Origin: JAUSKF01 sp964355005
GTDB lineage: Bacteria > Patescibacteriota > Minisyncoccia > UBA6257 > WO2-44-18
DNA: 14,449 bases
Assembly: GCA_964355005.1 (NCBI GenBank)
Contig: CAYHBX010000020.1
Coordinates: forward strand, 1-14,449
Direction of reading: 5' to 3'
In this document: positions 1-6,407 of the stretch, in pieces
Numbering within the stretch: the stretch's first letter is position 1
Layout of the letters: each line of letters opens with the position of its first letter
Program-made: the position numbers and the translations under genes
The notes under the pieces: model-generated
Told to the model about the DNA's origin: nothing
The model's input: only the letters and a program-made list of their open reading frames with translations
Database searches by the model: none

Positions 1-136
1 AATCAATTTTCTGCCCGAGTGAATATTTGTGAGTTTTTGGTAAGATTTGATAATACGAGAACCAGAGGGCGTAACCATCCTTAACTTTATGCAACAAGGG
101 GAAAATTGCTGGGGGGGGGGCTTTAAAGGTAGGATT
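1..136 (+). other. Leader upstream of reverse transcriptase, with G10 tract
   Basis: This stretch has no convincing gene of its own. It holds a run of ten G at 111-120, followed by AAAGG at 125-129, a ribosome binding site seven bases before the TTG at 137. The reverse transcriptase frame stays open back to TTG 47 and ATG 89, but that extension would be translated straight through the G run. In diversity-generating retroelements the template repeat often lies just upstream of the reverse transcriptase. Too little sequence is present to say whether one ends here, and no second copy of this stretch is visible in the window. Confidence 0.4.
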
Positions 137-1123
137 TTGTTCCGTCATAGTTTTGATGAGATTATTTCGGTTGAAAATCTTTTAGTTGCTTGGCAAGAAT
201 TTTTGAAAGGAAAGCGGGGCAAGAAAGACGTGCAGGAATTTGAATTTAACTTGATCGATAACATTCTACAACTCCACGAAGAACTATCAAGCCAAACCTA
301 CCGCCACGGCGGATATTATTGTTTCCGGATTGCCGATCCAAAACCCCGCATTATCCACAAAGCCGAAGTCCGAGATCGACTTGCCCACCACGCCATTCAT
401 CGATTGCTATATCCATTTTTTGATAAGACTTTCTATGCCGACTCTTTTTCTTGCCGGAAAGGCAGGGGCACTCACAGAGCTTTAAACAGATTCAGAGATG
501 TGGCCTACGGAGTCAGCAAAAACCACACTACAACCTGCTGGGTATTGAAGTGCGATATCAAAAAGTTCTTTGACAGCATCAATCACCAAACTCTTCTCAA
601 AATTCTCCAATCATACATTCCCGATCAGAAGATAATGTGGCTAATGGAAGATGTCCTTCATAGCTTTTCCACCAAACCGGGATTTGGTCTCCCGCTTGGC
701 AATCTCACCTCCCAGCTATTTGCGAATATTTATATGAATCAATTTGATCAGTTCGCTAAGCATAAATTGAAGATCAAGCGTTATATCCGTTACGCCGACG
801 ACTTCGTTATTTTGTCACAAGATAAAGAGGGGCTGGAAAAGCTTATTCCCAAGATCAATAATTTTTTGAAAACAGAACTTATCCTATCCATGCACGACAA
901 AAAGCTTTTTCTGAAAACCCTTGCTTCCGGCGTGGATTTTCTAGGTTGGGTGCATTTTCCGGATCATCGAGTGATCCGGAGTGTCACGAAACGGAAAATG
1001 ATGAGGAGATTAAAGGAAAATCCCAATGAGCAATCTAAGCAGTCGTATTTGGGGATGCTGAAGCATGGGAACGCTTGGAAACTTAGAATAGAGTCGCCGG
1101 CAAGATTTCCTCCTTCCAATTAA
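137..1123 (+). CDS. Reverse transcriptase, diversity-generating-retroelement (DGR) type
   Basis: RNA-directed DNA polymerase. Counting from the upstream TTG at 47, the palm motifs are in order: LKCDIKKFFDSI with catalytic Asp170, GLPLGNLTSQ at 214-223, YADD at 249-252 with two catalytic aspartates, and GVDFLGW near 295. SQ in the (I/L)GNxTSQ block separates DGR-type enzymes from group II intron and retroviral types. I see no maturase (X) or HNH domain. I prefer TTG 137 as start (328 aa) because AAAGG lies seven bases upstream and the protein then begins FRHSFDEIISVENLL, where I remember relatives beginning. TTG 47 and ATG 89 are alternatives. The family's C-terminal SYLGMLKHGN block is present; the last residues run antisense over the exonuclease 3' end. 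No template repeat, variable repeat or accessory gene is visible, so DGR function is inference. Confidence 0.85.
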   Translation: MFRHSFDEIISVENLLVAWQEFLKGKRGKKDVQEFEFNLIDNILQLHEELSSQTYRHGGYYCFRIADPKPRIIHKAEVRDRLAHHAIHRLLYPFFDKTFYADSFSCRKGRGTHRALNRFRDVAYGVSKNHTTTCWVLKCDIKKFFDSINHQTLLKILQSYIPDQKIMWLMEDVLHSFSTKPGFGLPLGNLTSQLFANIYMNQFDQFAKHKLKIKRYIRYADDFVILSQDKEGLEKLIPKINNFLKTELILSMHDKKLFLKTLASGVDFLGWVHFPDHRVIRSVTKRKMMRRLKENPNEQSKQSYLGMLKHGNAWKLRIESPARFPPSN

Positions 1124-1649
1124 ATTGAGCTTTGGAGATTTCATCGGAATCTCTTTTCGGCACCAGCAAATGCCCTTGCGCCTTCGCCAGGTCGTATAAT
1201 TCCTTGGTTATTTTTACGTCATTCAGGCAGTAAGATGCCAACTCATCCATCTTGCCTTCATTATATAAGCGAATCGCTTCCAAGCCGGTAGAGTGAGTTT
1301 TTCCGATTCCGAGATTGGTTTTCGCCAGTCTGTCCAAACTGATCCGGTGACCGAGTACCAGTTCAATTTCATCCAGCAGGTCGAGTCGCGGAATGGCCAT
1401 CAAATTAAATTTGCAATGTTTTCCGAGCACCGGCAGGTCAAACCGATTGATGCTGAAACCGATGATCAGCCCCGCTTTTTGGAGTAGCGCCGCCAGCTTG
1501 TCCATTTCATTTTCCTGGAAGGAGAGATATTTATCCTGGTTATAGGAATAAACACCAGCGAAAGATACCAGTAATTTGTCGATGTTGTGTTGTCCGCCGA
1601 CGTCGGCGAAGCTGTTTTTTGTTTCTATGTCTATGACAATTTTATCCAT
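1083..1649 (-). CDS. DEDDy-type 3'-5' exonuclease, RNase H-like fold
   Basis: A 188-residue protein that looks like a stand-alone proofreading-type exonuclease (YprB/DnaQ-like superfamily), probably cytoplasmic and acting on DNA or RNA 3' ends with two metal ions. Visible motifs: Exo I VIDIET with Asp7 and Glu9, Exo II GFSINRFD with Asp71, and Exo III YCLNDV with Tyr140 and Asp144, the YxxxD spacing of the DEDDy subgroup. There is no polymerase or helicase domain. The gene lies downstream of the YkuK-like gene on the same strand with about 100 bases of heptamer repeat between them. Its 3' end overlaps the reverse transcriptase by 41 bases tail to tail. The ATG at 1649 has no clear ribosome binding site. 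Its exact substrate cannot be told from sequence. Confidence 0.8.
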   Translation of the reverse strand: MDKIVIDIETKNSFADVGGQHNIDKLLVSFAGVYSYNQDKYLSFQENEMDKLAALLQKAGLIIGFSINRFDLPVLGKHCKFNLMAIPRLDLLDEIELVLGHRISLDRLAKTNLGIGKTHSTGLEAIRLYNEGKMDELASYCLNDVKITKELYDLAKAQGHLLVPKRDSDEISKAQFNWKEEILPATLF

Positions 1650-1650
1650 A

Positions 1651-1748
1651 AAATTGTAAATTCTAAATCCTAATTTCTAAATTCTAAACAAATTTCGGAT
1701 TTTGTTAATTTTATATTATTTAGGATTTAGTGTTTAGAGTTTGGGGTT
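1651..1748. repeat. Intergenic heptamer-repeat element (palindromic)
   Basis: The 98 bases between the two minus-strand genes read as fourteen 7-nt units. The left half is variants of AAATTCT (1658-1664, 1679-1685, with AAATCCT at 1665-1671). The right half is TAGGATT, TAGTGTT, TAGAGTT at 1721-1741, roughly the reverse complement of the left. The whole can fold back imperfectly. It shares a 17-base exact stretch, TTCTAAATTCTAAACAA at 1675-1691, with the copy inside the cysteine desulfurase gene (2955-2971). It holds no gene and covers the leader of the exonuclease gene. Confidence 0.75.
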
Positions 1749-1749
1749 T

Positions 1750-2244
1750 TTACACATGTTTATCCGCCACATTCGAAGCCGCGTAGCTGTCCGGCTTAGT
1801 TTTCACTTCAAAGTTATTGGCGCGGATCATCCCGACTAATTCTTGGATCATGGTTTTAGTCGCGCCATTCTGGCCGATATCAACGTGGATCTCGAAATCA
1901 AATTTCGGAGCGTCCTTGAAGGCGGCTAGTTTTTCCGAGAATTGATTGGCGGAATCTAAAGAGATCAGGACTTCGCGGGTTATTCTGTCCCGCAGGCTGT
2001 GAAATTTTACCGTCTCCCCGTTGCGCGTCCAAAAATACCTAGCGCCTCTACCGATCCGGTGTACGACGATCGCGGTCACAAAATCCGCTTTTTGTTCGGC
2101 ATTGGCCTGGGAATCGGTGCCGACCGTGATCCGATATTCGGATAGCCCGTCTTCCTTCATATAGTCGATGATCTGCTGGACCACCTGTTCGGCTGTGAGC
2201 GGGAAGGGTATGCTGGTATTGAAGAATTTATTCATCCCACACAT
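1750..2244 (-). CDS. YkuK-like (DUF458) RNase H-fold protein
   Basis: A 164-residue protein of the DUF458/YkuK family, whose members have a ribonuclease H-like fold; the biological substrate is not known. Evidence is the VGTDSQ motif with Asp44, the ATAIVV-like strand followed by GRGARYFW, HVDIGQNG with Asp122, and the C-terminal DSYAASNVADK block with Asp152 and Asp161, acidic positions suited to metal binding. Two starts are possible. ATG 2235 (protein beginning MNKFF) is probably the ancestral one, since it lies within the duplicated target sequence beside the MITE-like element. ATG 2244 lies inside the element and adds three residues; it sits seven bases after a possible -10 box, TAAACT at 2257-2252. 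No Shine-Dalgarno sequence is seen at either. The exonuclease gene follows on the same strand. Confidence 0.75.
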   Translation of the reverse strand: MCGMNKFFNTSIPFPLTAEQVVQQIIDYMKEDGLSEYRITVGTDSQANAEQKADFVTAIVVHRIGRGARYFWTRNGETVKFHSLRDRITREVLISLDSANQFSEKLAAFKDAPKFDFEIHVDIGQNGATKTMIQELVGMIRANNFEVKTKPDSYAASNVADKHV

Positions 2245-2361
2245 AGCAAAGAGTTTACTCGGCTGATTCGCTCTTTGTTGTTAGTAAAATCTTGATATTT
2301 GATGTATTCTGGCTTGACGACAATTAGCCATATGCCCACAGTGCTCTTTGTTATGTGTGGG
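2236..2361. mobile_element. MITE-like non-coding element, 18-bp TIRs and 6-bp TSD
   Basis: Terminal inverted repeats CCCACACATAGCAAAGAG (2236-2253) and CTCTTTGTTATGTGTGGG (2344-2361) match at 17 of 18 positions once one is reverse-complemented. Directly outside each end lies the same hexamer, ATTCAT (2230-2235 and 2362-2367), as expected of a target-site duplication. The 126-bp body encodes no protein; a CTCTTTGTTGTTAG at 2271-2284 resembles the repeat arm. Size, inverted ends and target duplication are those of a miniature transposable element moved by a transposase encoded elsewhere. I do not assign an IS family. The left end carries an in-frame start for the YkuK-like gene and the right end carries the probable -35 box of the cysteine desulfurase gene. 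Confidence 0.75.
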
Positions 2362-2377
2362 ATTCATTGGTTATAAA
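2348..2377 (+). promoter_or_regulatory. Probable sigma70-like promoter of the cysteine desulfurase gene
   Basis: TTGTTA at 2348-2353 and TATAAA at 2372-2377 are 18 bases apart. They lie 36 bases before ATG 2414. The -35 box is inside the right terminal repeat of the MITE-like element, and the -10 box is in the flanking DNA. Confidence 0.5.
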
Positions 2378-2413
2378 ATACCTCTTTCTGGAGATTTTGT
2401 AAATACTATATAT

Positions 2414-3679
2414 ATGAAGAAGATTTATTTAGACTATGCCGCCTCCACCCCGGTCGCTCCGGAGGTCGCGAAGGCCATGGCCCCTTATTTCGGGGAACAT
2501 TTCGGTAATCCATCCTCACTGCACCATTTCGGCCAGAAAACTTCCGGGGCGGTGTTTGGGGCGCGCCGGAGCGTCGCCAAAGCATTAGGCGCGGGTCCGG
2601 AAGATATTATTTTTACCGGGTCAGCGACCGAGGCCAATAACCTCGCCCTGCGAGGTTTAGTTAAAGGTTTAAGGTTTAAAGTTAAAAATGTCGGCAGGCC
2701 AAGAATTATCACCAGCGCGATAGAGCATGAATCGGTTTTGGAAACTTGCCGGGATTTGGAGAGGGATGGCGTGGAAGTAATTTATCTTCCGGTAGACAAG
2801 AATGGCTTTGTTGATCTTAAGAAATTCAAAGCGGCGCTTAATGACCGGACAATTTTAGTGTCGGTGATGCATGCCAACAATGAAGTCGGCACAATCCAAC
2901 CCATCATCGAAATTGCGGGCATTCTTCGCAATTTCAGAAATTCTAAATACGAAATTCTAAATTCTAAACAATCTCAAAATATAAAATCCAATAACAAAAG
3001 TAATAAAGTTTCGGATTTAGAGTTTAGAATTTCGAATTTGGAAGCGGCTTTGCCGCTTCTGCACACTGATGCCGCCCAGTCATTTCAATATTTGGACTGC
3101 CGGCCGGCAGAATTGGGAATTGATCTGATGACCTTGTCCGCGCACAAGATCTATGGTCCCAAAGGCGTCGGCGCTTTGTATGCTAACAAGGCGGCGCGCG
3201 AGGTGATGCGGCCGGTTGTTGCGGGCTCCGGTCAGGAAAACGGATTGCGATCGGGAACCGAGAATGTTCCGGGTGTTGTGGGGTTTGGTAAAGCGGTGGA
3301 GGTGGCCGGAAAAATTCGCGAAAAGGAAGCGGCGCGTGTTTTGGATCTACGGGATTATTTTTGGAAAGAATTGCGGACGAAGTTGAGAAACAAGGTAGCG
3401 ATTAACGGATCGCTTGATGATCGTCTCCCGAACAATTTGAATATTTATTTCCCCGGGCACAACGCGCACGATCTTTTAATAAGATTTGATCTTCTCGGTG
3501 TAAGCGTCTCGCCCGGCGCGGCTTGCTCGACCAGGGTTTCGCAAGCGTCATACGTTTTGGAAGCAATGGGCTTTCCGCCCGACCGTGCCTCCGGAAGCCT
3601 TCGGTTCAGTTTGGGGCGGCAAACTAAGAAGTCCGATATTGATTACGTAATTTCTGTTATAATGAAGGTGTTGGGATAG
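2414..3679 (+). CDS. Cysteine desulfurase (NifS/IscS family)
   Basis: PLP enzyme that takes sulfur from L-cysteine, leaving alanine, to feed Fe-S cluster assembly or tRNA thiolation in the cytoplasm. Landmarks in the 421-residue protein: N-terminal IYLDYAAST; GSATEANN at 69-76; IEHESV with the PLP-stacking His105; HANNEVGT at 153-160; HTDAAQ with Asp219 and Gln222; SAHKIYGPKG with PLP lysine Lys245; GSGQENGLRSGTEN at 271-284; and GAACST with catalytic Cys371. I start at ATG 2414 because IYLDYAAST is the family N-terminus; the frame is open upstream to a TTG inside the MITE-like element. Residues about 175-210, just before HTDAAQ, are a lysine- and asparagine-rich insertion encoded by heptamer repeats; residues 81-93 come from another microrepeat. 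No scaffold (IscU/SufU) gene is adjacent, so the acceptor is unknown. Confidence 0.92.
   Translation: MKKIYLDYAASTPVAPEVAKAMAPYFGEHFGNPSSLHHFGQKTSGAVFGARRSVAKALGAGPEDIIFTGSATEANNLALRGLVKGLRFKVKNVGRPRIITSAIEHESVLETCRDLERDGVEVIYLPVDKNGFVDLKKFKAALNDRTILVSVMHANNEVGTIQPIIEIAGILRNFRNSKYEILNSKQSQNIKSNNKSNKVSDLEFRISNLEAALPLLHTDAAQSFQYLDCRPAELGIDLMTLSAHKIYGPKGVGALYANKAAREVMRPVVAGSGQENGLRSGTENVPGVVGFGKAVEVAGKIREKEAARVLDLRDYFWKELRTKLRNKVAINGSLDDRLPNNLNIYFPGHNAHDLLIRFDLLGVSVSPGAACSTRVSQASYVLEAMGFPPDRASGSLRFSLGRQTKKSDIDYVISVIMKVLG
2654..2688. repeat. Short tandem microrepeat inside the cysteine desulfurase gene
   Basis: Units based on GGTTTAA (2666-2672 and 2673-2679), flanked by GTTAAA-like copies, run through codons 81-92 and encode LVKGLRFKVK. 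In the family this loop between the LALRG helix and the RIITS strand is usually shorter, from memory. The reverse complement resembles the AACTTTA units in the clpB leader, in opposite orientation. Confidence 0.5.
2938..3042. repeat. In-frame heptamer-repeat insertion in the cysteine desulfurase gene
   Basis: Fifteen 7-nt units, 105 bases in all, equal exactly 35 codons, so the reading frame survives. Left units include AAATTCT at 2938-2944, 2952-2958 and 2959-2965. Right units include ATTTAGA (3015-3021), GTTTAGA (3022-3028) and ATTTCGA (3029-3035). The arms 2945-2969 and 3015-3039 are an imperfect inverted repeat, 22 of 25 positions pairing. The encoded stretch (residues about 175-210) is polar and has no counterpart in ordinary NifS/IscS proteins at this place, a surface loop before HTDAAQ. 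The element is the same type as the intergenic copy at 1651-1748. Confidence 0.8.
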
Positions 3680-3689
3680 CGTCGCGGTA

Positions 3690-3718
3690 TTGTAAAAAGT
3701 TTCTTTTAGTGTTATAAT
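3690..3718 (+). promoter_or_regulatory. Sigma70-like promoter of the clpB gene
   Basis: TTGTAA at 3690-3695 and a perfect TATAAT at 3713-3718 are 17 bases apart. It lies 73 bases before ATG 3792. No CIRCE element (TTAGCACTC-N9-GAGTGCTAA) is visible, so HrcA control is not supported. The leader between promoter and gene contains a 9-nt tandem repeat and no clear Shine-Dalgarno sequence. Confidence 0.7.
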
Positions 3719-3743
3719 TAGCGGAAATTAGTTTTACGATTAC

Positions 3744-3779
3744 TTAACTTTAAAAACTTTATAAACCTTATAAACTTTA
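3744..3779. repeat. 9-nt tandem repeat in the clpB leader
   Basis: Four consecutive 9-nt units: TTAACTTTA, AAAACTTTA, TAAACCTTA and TAAACTTTA. They fill much of the region between the -10 box and the start codon and would be transcribed as part of the 5' untranslated region. Confidence 0.6.
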
Positions 3780-3791
3780 AGAATTATCACG

Positions 3792-6407
3792 ATGCCATCT
3801 TTCAATCGTTTTACCATCAAAGCCCAGGAAGCTCTTCAGAACGCCCAGGAGTTGGCGGCCCAGCGAAATCACGGAGAATTCCGGGTTATTCACTTGCTTC
3901 ATACTCTGATCCAGGACGAACAATCACTCGTCCGGCCTATTTTGGTTAAAGCGGGTATTAATGTAGACAACTTGGCGCGAGACATTGAAGCCGAGATGAA
4001 AAAAATGCCCAAGATCATTACCGCCTCCAACGTCGGCCAGCTTTATCTTTCTCCGGAGTTGATGCAGGTTTTGGAAAAAGCCGGTAAGATCGCCCTTTCT
4101 CAAAAAGACGAATATATTTCCTGCGAACACCTGCTTTTGAGTATTTTAGAGGTTGCCTCTTCGGCCCAAAAGATATTAGACCGGCTTGGCCTTAAAAAAG
4201 ACGCGGCCTTTCGGGCATTGGCCCAGCTACGCGGCTCTACTCGTGTCACCGACGAGACTCCGGAGAGCAAATTTCAAGTTTTGGAAAAATATGCCGTAAA
4301 TCTTAATGAAAAGGCCCGCGAAGGTAAGCTAGACCCGGTGATCGGGCGTCAGGAGGAGCTTCGGCGGCTTATCCAGATTTTAAGCCGGCGCACTAAAAAT
4401 AACCCGGTTTTGATCGGGGAGTCGGGCGTGGGCAAGACGGCTATTGTTGAAGGGTTGGCCCAGAGGATAGTGGCCGGGGATGTACCCGATACCCTGAAAG
4501 ACAAGGAGATCATTATGCTGGACCTCGGCTCTTTGATCGCGGGCACTAAGTTCCGGGGTGAGTTTGAGGACCGGTTGAAGGCGTTTATTAAAGAGATCCA
4601 GAATTCTGCCGGGCGGCTGATCTTGTTCATAGACGAGATACATATGATAGTAGGCGCCGGCGCCGCCGAAGGCGCGATTGACGCTTCTAATTTGTTGAAA
4701 CCGCCGCTTGCTCGGGGAGAGCTTCATGCCATTGGCGCGACAACCATTCGGGAATATCAACGCCATATTGAAAAAGATCCGGCTTTAGAGCGCCGTTTTC
4801 AACCCATCATAGTGGAGGAGCCGGCAACCGAAGATGCCGTGGCTATCTTGCGCGGGCTTAAGGAAAAATATGAAATGCATCACGGGCTTCAGATCAGCGA
4901 TGAGGCGATTATAGCGGCCGTTAATTTATCGGCCCGTTACATCACCGATCGTTTTTTGCCGGATAAAGCGGTGGATCTGATAGACGAAGCGGCGGCAGTC
5001 CGGCGGCTGGAGACCGAAAGTTTGCCGACCGAATTGGACAAGGCGCGCCGTGATATTACTAAGCTGGAGATCGAACGGTCTGCTATTTCTCAAGAAAACT
5101 CCGCCAAGAATAAAAAGCGGGTTAAGGAGATAGACGGCGTTTTGAATAAACTTAAAGAGAAAAATGACGATTTGTCGGCAGATTGGCACGCGGAAAAATT
5201 GGCTTTTGAAAGTTTGCACAATCTCCGGAAAAAGATAGAAGATCTTCGGCACGAAGCGGAGATCGCCGAGCGCGAAGGAGATCTGGAGGCGGTGGCGCAG
5301 ATCATTTACGGCAGTTTGCCTCAAGCGGAAAAAGATTATCGCAATTTTTCCAAAAAACACGCCAAAACTGATGGTTTTATCAAAGAAATGGTGGACGCGG
5401 AAGACATTGCCGCTGTTGTCGCCCGTTGGACGGGAATTCCGGTGAGTCGGATGTTGGAGTCGGAAGCCAAAAAGCTTTCTAGAATAGAAGAGGCGCTCGA
5501 AAAAAGGGTTGTTGGGCAGAGGGACGCTATTGATGCCATATCCAGCGCTTTGCGTCGCGCCCGGGCCGGTTTATCGGACGAGAACCGCCCATTTGGCTCA
5601 TTTATGTTCCTGGGTCCTACCGGAGTAGGCAAGACCGAGCTCGCTAAAGCTTTAGCGGAATTTATGTTTAATGACGATAAGGCTTTAGTGAGAATTGATA
5701 TGTCGGAATATATGGAAAAACACTCCGTTTCCCGCCTTATCGGTTCGCCGCCGGGCTACGTTGGGTTTGAAGATGGAGGTCAATTGACCGAAGTGGTCCG
5801 ACATCGGCCATATAGCTTGATATTGTTTGACGAGATCGAGAAAGCGCACCCCGAGGTGTTTAATATCCTATTGCAGATCTTGGACAACGGGAGGTTGACC
5901 GATAGCAAAGGAAAGGTGGTCAACTTCAAGAATTCTATTATATTGCTGACTTCCAATGTCGGCAGTCAGTATTTCAAGGCAATGTCCAATATTGGTTTCG
6001 CGTCTTCCGATGAAAGCGGCAACGAGGGCCAGGAAAAGGATTTCCATGATAAGGTAATGGAGTCTTTGAAGCGTACATTCAAGCCTGAGTTCTTAAATCG
6101 CCTGGACGAGACTATTATTTTTCACTCCTTAAGCCGGAAGGATATAGAAAAGATAGTTGATCTGCAGATAGACCTGATCAAAGAAAGGCTTAAAGACCGG
6201 GAGATCGTCATCAATATTGATGCTTCTGCCCGTAAGTACATCGTGGATCATGGCTTCGACCCGGAATATGGCGCCCGGCCGATCAAACGGCTGATCCAAA
6301 AGGCGATCTTGGACAAGCTGGCCGATAAGATAATCGGCGGTGAAATTAAAGATGGTGACAAAGTTAAAATCGGTTTTTCTGAATCCGCAATCAGGCTTAC
6401 TGTTTAA
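3792..6407 (+). CDS. clpB: AAA+ disaggregase ClpB with a ClpC-type IGF loop
   Basis: Hexameric ATP-driven unfoldase that pulls proteins from aggregates, normally with DnaK. Layout of the 871 residues: Clp N-domain about 1-150; first AAA+ domain with Walker A GESGVGKT 209-216 (family usually GEPGVGKT), pore loop GTKFRGEFE 251-259 (Phe254 where Tyr is usual), Walker B LILFIDEIH 276-284 and LERRF 332-336; coiled-coil M-domain about 410-530 of full ClpB length; second AAA+ domain with Walker A GPTGVGKT 608-615, pore loop GYVG 655-658, Walker B LILFDE 676-681 and sensor-2 GARP 827-830. The long M-domain marks ClpB. Yet between TSNVG (720-724) and FKPEFLNR (763-770) there is a ClpC-like longer segment with IGF at 734-736, where ClpC has its ClpP-docking VGF. 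Start ATG 3792 fits the family N-terminus. The membrane protein gene overlaps its 3' end. Confidence 0.93.
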   Translation: MPSFNRFTIKAQEALQNAQELAAQRNHGEFRVIHLLHTLIQDEQSLVRPILVKAGINVDNLARDIEAEMKKMPKIITASNVGQLYLSPELMQVLEKAGKIALSQKDEYISCEHLLLSILEVASSAQKILDRLGLKKDAAFRALAQLRGSTRVTDETPESKFQVLEKYAVNLNEKAREGKLDPVIGRQEELRRLIQILSRRTKNNPVLIGESGVGKTAIVEGLAQRIVAGDVPDTLKDKEIIMLDLGSLIAGTKFRGEFEDRLKAFIKEIQNSAGRLILFIDEIHMIVGAGAAEGAIDASNLLKPPLARGELHAIGATTIREYQRHIEKDPALERRFQPIIVEEPATEDAVAILRGLKEKYEMHHGLQISDEAIIAAVNLSARYITDRFLPDKAVDLIDEAAAVRRLETESLPTELDKARRDITKLEIERSAISQENSAKNKKRVKEIDGVLNKLKEKNDDLSADWHAEKLAFESLHNLRKKIEDLRHEAEIAEREGDLEAVAQIIYGSLPQAEKDYRNFSKKHAKTDGFIKEMVDAEDIAAVVARWTGIPVSRMLESEAKKLSRIEEALEKRVVGQRDAIDAISSALRRARAGLSDENRPFGSFMFLGPTGVGKTELAKALAEFMFNDDKALVRIDMSEYMEKHSVSRLIGSPPGYVGFEDGGQLTEVVRHRPYSLILFDEIEKAHPEVFNILLQILDNGRLTDSKGKVVNFKNSIILLTSNVGSQYFKAMSNIGFASSDESGNEGQEKDFHDKVMESLKRTFKPEFLNRLDETIIFHSLSRKDIEKIVDLQIDLIKERLKDREIVINIDASARKYIVDHGFDPEYGARPIKRLIQKAILDKLADKIIGGEIKDGDKVKIGFSESAIRLTV

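Noticed and set aside
1293..1487. Open frame inside the exonuclease gene on the opposite strand
   Set aside because: Shadow of a gene with intact exonuclease motifs.
2348..2413. N-terminal extension of the cysteine desulfurase from TTG 2348
   Set aside because: The extra 22 residues come from the MITE-like end and the promoter region; family proteins begin at MKKIYLDYAAST.
1651..3042. CRISPR array
   Set aside because: The repeats are 7-nt units without spacers of fixed length, and no cas gene is present.
3680..3791. CIRCE heat-shock operator upstream of clpB
   Set aside because: No TTAGCACTC / GAGTGCTAA pair is present; only a sigma70-like promoter and a 9-nt repeat are seen.
4349..5632. 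Minus-strand open frames opposite clpB
   Set aside because: Antisense shadows of a highly conserved AAA+ gene; no motif or promoter.
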